Positions 61,674 to 64,000 of a DNA stretch of 64,000 bases are shown one piece after another. Each line of letters opens with the position of its first letter. The stretch's first letter is position 1. The translations under genes and the position numbers were made by a program. The stretch covers positions 3,270,280 to 3,334,279 of the forward strand of contig CBDCTY010000002.1 of NCBI GenBank assembly GCA_965222445.1. Direction: 5' to 3'. Under the pieces are notes generated by a model. That model was not told where the DNA came from. It saw only the letters and a list, made by a program, of their open reading frames with translations, and searched no databases. This DNA comes from GCA-958296115 sp965222445 (lineage in GTDB: Bacteria; Chloroflexota; Dehalococcoidia; Lucifugimonadales; CAJWER01).

Positions 61674-62657
61674 ATGATAAACGTCGCGATGATCGGGGCC
61701 GGCGGGGTCGCCAAGAGACACAGGGCCGGGTGGATTCCGCAGGAGGGCGCAAAGGTGGTGGCCGTCGCCGACCTGATGGCGGACCGGGCGGCAGAAGCCG
61801 CCGACGAGGTCGGCGCGGAGCAGAGCACGAGCGACTTCATAGAGGTGCTCGCCCGCGACGACGTCGACGCGGTCGACATCTGCACTACGGAGAGGACCCA
61901 CGGCGACATCGCGGTCGCCGTCGCCGAGCACGGCAAGCACATCCTGGTGGAGAAGCCGATCGCCACGACCCTCGAGGACGCCGACCGGATGATCGCGGCG
62001 GCGGAGGCGAACGGCGTGATGCTGATGGTCGGCCAGACCCACCGCTTCTACGACTACAGCGTCGCAGCCAAGGGCGCCATCGACTCAGGGGAGATCGGAA
62101 CTCCCGTCTATCTGCGGTATGCCTCGGGAGGCGGGTTCTGGAACCAGGACTGGACGGGCAACCGCATCAGCCCTGGCGACACCGGAGGGAACGTGGTCAC
62201 CAACGGCGTCCACGCCGCCGACCTCTGCAACTGGTGGATGGGCGCGCGCCCAATCTCCGTTTATGGACAGGCACTCAACCAGACGTCTCGGTACCTGGAG
62301 ATGGACGACTACTTCATGATCACCATCAAGTACGAGAACGGCGCCATCGCCATTGCCGAGCTCAGCCGGGCCAACATGCCCCGCTCCAACCAGTTCAAGT
62401 CGATCATCCTGCTTGGCACCGAGGGCGAGATGAGCACCGGCACCGAGGACGAGAGCAGCTGGGTGGACGGCGACGACGGCCTCAATTTCTCGGGGCCCGA
62501 CTTCCAACACGGATTCACGCGCATGATCGGTGAGTTCGTCGACAGTGTGGCCGGGGGCACTCCCCCGCCCGTCACCGGCGCGGAGGGACGGACGGCGCTG
62601 GCGATGTGCCTGGCCGCCGAAGAGTCCATCAGGACGGGAGAGGTCGTCAGTTTGTAG
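61674..62657 (+). CDS. Gfo/Idh/MocA family oxidoreductase
   Basis: The 327-residue protein has VAMIGAGGVAKRHRAGWIP as the cofactor loop and LVEKPIATTLEDADRM as the catalytic block, both intact. It begins 22 nt after the metallohydrolase with an AGGAGGCTGGAG Shine-Dalgarno, so the two are likely one transcript. The substrate is a polyol or sugar; no more can be said. Confidence 0.93.
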   Translation: MINVAMIGAGGVAKRHRAGWIPQEGAKVVAVADLMADRAAEAADEVGAEQSTSDFIEVLARDDVDAVDICTTERTHGDIAVAVAEHGKHILVEKPIATTLEDADRMIAAAEANGVMLMVGQTHRFYDYSVAAKGAIDSGEIGTPVYLRYASGGGFWNQDWTGNRISPGDTGGNVVTNGVHAADLCNWWMGARPISVYGQALNQTSRYLEMDDYFMITIKYENGAIAIAELSRANMPRSNQFKSIILLGTEGEMSTGTEDESSWVDGDDGLNFSGPDFQHGFTRMIGEFVDSVAGGTPPPVTGAEGRTALAMCLAAEESIRTGEVVSL

Positions 62658-62687
62658 TCTTGGCTGGGAGTGATCGGGAGGACGACC

Positions 62688-63383
62688 ATGGTTGCTGAAA
62701 CGAAGCGGCGGCTGTTCAACGTGGACGAGTACTACGCTATGGCCGAGGCCGGCATCCTGACCAAGGATGACCGGGTCGAGCTGCTGGCCGGAGAGATAGT
62801 AGAGATGTGGACTGGCGGCACTCGGCGCCCGTTCAACGTGGACGAGTACTACGCTATGGCCGAGGCCGGAATCCTCGCAGAAGATGACCGCGTCGAATTG
62901 CTGGACGGAGAGATAGTCGCGATGTCACGTATCGGTATCAACCACGCATCCTGCGTGGACAGGTTGACCCACCTGCTGGTCTCCCGGTTTGGAGAGCGGG
63001 CTATAGTCCGGGTCCAGAATCCGGTGCGGCTGGGCAAGCACACCGAATTGCAGCCCGACCTCATGCTGCTGAAGTGGCGTGGCGACGCCTACGCCATGAA
63101 TCACCCCGGGCCGGAGGACGTGCTGCTGCTGATCGAGGTGTCCGACACGTCGGTAGATTTGGACCGGACCGTGAAGCTCCCGCTGTACGCGCGGTCCGGC
63201 ATCCGCGAGGTGTGGATCGTGAATCTGCCGGCCCAGTCCGTGGAGGTATATTCGGAGCCGGCCGGATCCGAATACGGCAGGTCGACGGTTGTTGGCATGG
63301 ACGGAGACCTGGCGCCGGAGGCGTTCGGGGATGTCTCGCTGGCGGCCAGCCAGGTGTTTTCCAAGTTGGAGCGTTCGGTCTGA
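62688..63383 (+). CDS. Uma2 family protein with an internal tandem duplication
   Basis: The ATG at 62688 follows GGGAGGACGACC. The N-terminal segment (RLFNVDEYYAMAEAGIL... to about residue 42) is repeated 39 residues on (PFNVDEYYAMAEAGIL...), an almost perfect 117-bp DNA duplication. The C-terminal part carries the Uma2 core: LQPDLMLLKW and LLIEVSDTS-x-x-LDRT with VWIVNLPAQSVEVY. The duplication adds an extra N-terminal unit before the normal Uma2 start; it may or may not affect activity. Confidence 0.85.
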   Translation: MVAETKRRLFNVDEYYAMAEAGILTKDDRVELLAGEIVEMWTGGTRRPFNVDEYYAMAEAGILAEDDRVELLDGEIVAMSRIGINHASCVDRLTHLLVSRFGERAIVRVQNPVRLGKHTELQPDLMLLKWRGDAYAMNHPGPEDVLLLIEVSDTSVDLDRTVKLPLYARSGIREVWIVNLPAQSVEVYSEPAGSEYGRSTVVGMDGDLAPEAFGDVSLAASQVFSKLERSV

Positions 63384-63461
63384 GTGAAGGAGTTGCCCTC
63401 GTCCTAATCATCGCCCGTAGATAGGCCATGGGGCCGGAGCATGAGTGAAGGAGTCAAACAG

Positions 63462-64000
63462 ATGCCAGGAGACACCGTGAACGTTGCAGTCCTGAGCCTC
63501 AACGGCATGAACCGCAGCTTTGCCGAGGCATTCCACGCCAACCCCCGGGCGCAAATCGTCGCAGTGACCGAGGACGATCCGCCTCCGGCCACGACCAGAA
63601 CGACGCCCGAGGAGACACAGCAGGGCAACCGGGACGGCGCCGACGAGTTTGGCGTGCCCTTCGTCGAGAGCCTCGACGCAGTGCTGGACCGCGCCGACGT
63701 CGACGCAGTCACCATCACCAGCCCGTTCGAGCGGCGGGCGGACCTTGTCGAGAGGGTCGCCTCGGCAGGCAAGCACATCTTCATCGACAAGCCCATCACG
63801 GACACGCTGGCCGGTGCGGACGAGATCGTTGCCAGCGTGGAGGGTCACGGGGTGAAGTTGATGGTAGGGCACAACTACCGGTTCGCGCCGTCCATCCTGG
63901 AAGCGCGGGAGTCTCTCCGGTCCGGCAAGGTAGGGCTGCCGTGGGCGATACACAGCGACTGGATCGTCGGCGCGGGCAGCCAGGCGGCGGCCATCGGCGA
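63462..64000 (+). CDS. Gfo/Idh/MocA family oxidoreductase (partial, runs off the window)
   Basis: ATG 63462, with AAGGAG about 8 nt upstream, opens VAVLSLNGMNRSFAEAFHAN, a slightly divergent Rossmann loop, and continues with SAGKHIFIDKPITDTLAGAD, where the EKP lysine is kept (as DKP), and MVGHNYRFAPSILEARESL. The reading frame is open to the end of the sequence, so about half of the gene is missing. It is co-directional with the cluster before it. Confidence 0.85.
   Translation, partial: MPGDTVNVAVLSLNGMNRSFAEAFHANPRAQIVAVTEDDPPPATTRTTPEETQQGNRDGADEFGVPFVESLDAVLDRADVDAVTITSPFERRADLVERVASAGKHIFIDKPITDTLAGADEIVASVEGHGVKLMVGHNYRFAPSILEARESLRSGKVGLPWAIHSDWIVGAGSQAAAIG

Overview
This window is about 64 kb of high-GC bacterial chromosome with dense coding and short intergenic gaps rich in small palindromic repeats. 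The gene set suggests an aerobic, heterotrophic member of the Chloroflexota, perhaps a Dehalococcoidia/SAR202-like lineage. The basis is several Gfo/Idh/MocA dehydrogenases, SMP-30 and CehA-type hydrolases, Uma2 proteins, a heme A branch, and REP-like 'GGATTCCCGCC...GCGGGAATGACGG' hairpins. That placement is inference from style; no taxonomic marker is decisive here.

Layout. 0-2.5 kb: a BNR/sialidase-like protein, tRNA-Leu(UAA) and a class I PPK2. 2.5-5.3 kb: the molybdate importer modABC (minus strand), with a small MITE between modA and modB. 5.3-10.6 kb: the translation operon nusA-ylxR-infB-rbfA-truB, lacking rimP but keeping a leader hairpin. 10.6-15.4 kb: a gliding-type ABC exporter (ATPase, fused permease-GldG, DUF4340). 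15.5-19 kb: a PLP aminotransferase, a cupin, and an inositol-phosphate synthase with an N-terminal helix-turn-helix and an apparently leaderless promoter. 19.1-24.3 kb: a minus-strand operon dcd-DUF6883-DUF4926-ribD-ribE-HEPN/PaREP1-like-ribBA-ribH. 24.4-29.5 kb: a giant secreted leucine-rich-repeat protein. 29.6-38.7 kb: a SIMPL lipoprotein, a NifU-like protein, hydrolases, an M50-CBS protease, endonuclease IV, SMP-30 and an oxidoreductase. 38.8-40.9 kb: an AT-rich foreign gene encoding an AAA/STAND-like ATPase with a C-terminal HEPN-like motif, the best candidate here for an undescribed defence or stress system. 40.9-49.2 kb: a class V aminotransferase, a 1 kb structured non-coding region, ctaB/ctaA, and a type III restriction-modification pair. 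49.3-52 kb: an SsuABC/NMT1-type importer. 52.3-57.8 kb: DUF1232, a large Asp-box propeller protein, a rhomboid protease and a Uma2 protein. 58-64 kb: a catabolic-looking cluster of three Gfo/Idh/MocA dehydrogenases, a CehA/McbA metallohydrolase and a second Uma2; the last dehydrogenase runs off the window.

How the parts fit. Housekeeping blocks (nusA-truB, rib, modABC, ctaAB) alternate with accessory catabolic genes. Intergenic DNA carries at least three families of inverted-repeat elements, some nested in one another. Foreign or mosaic DNA is visible as drops in GC in the AAA-HEPN gene and in the central, target-recognition part of the type III Mod gene.
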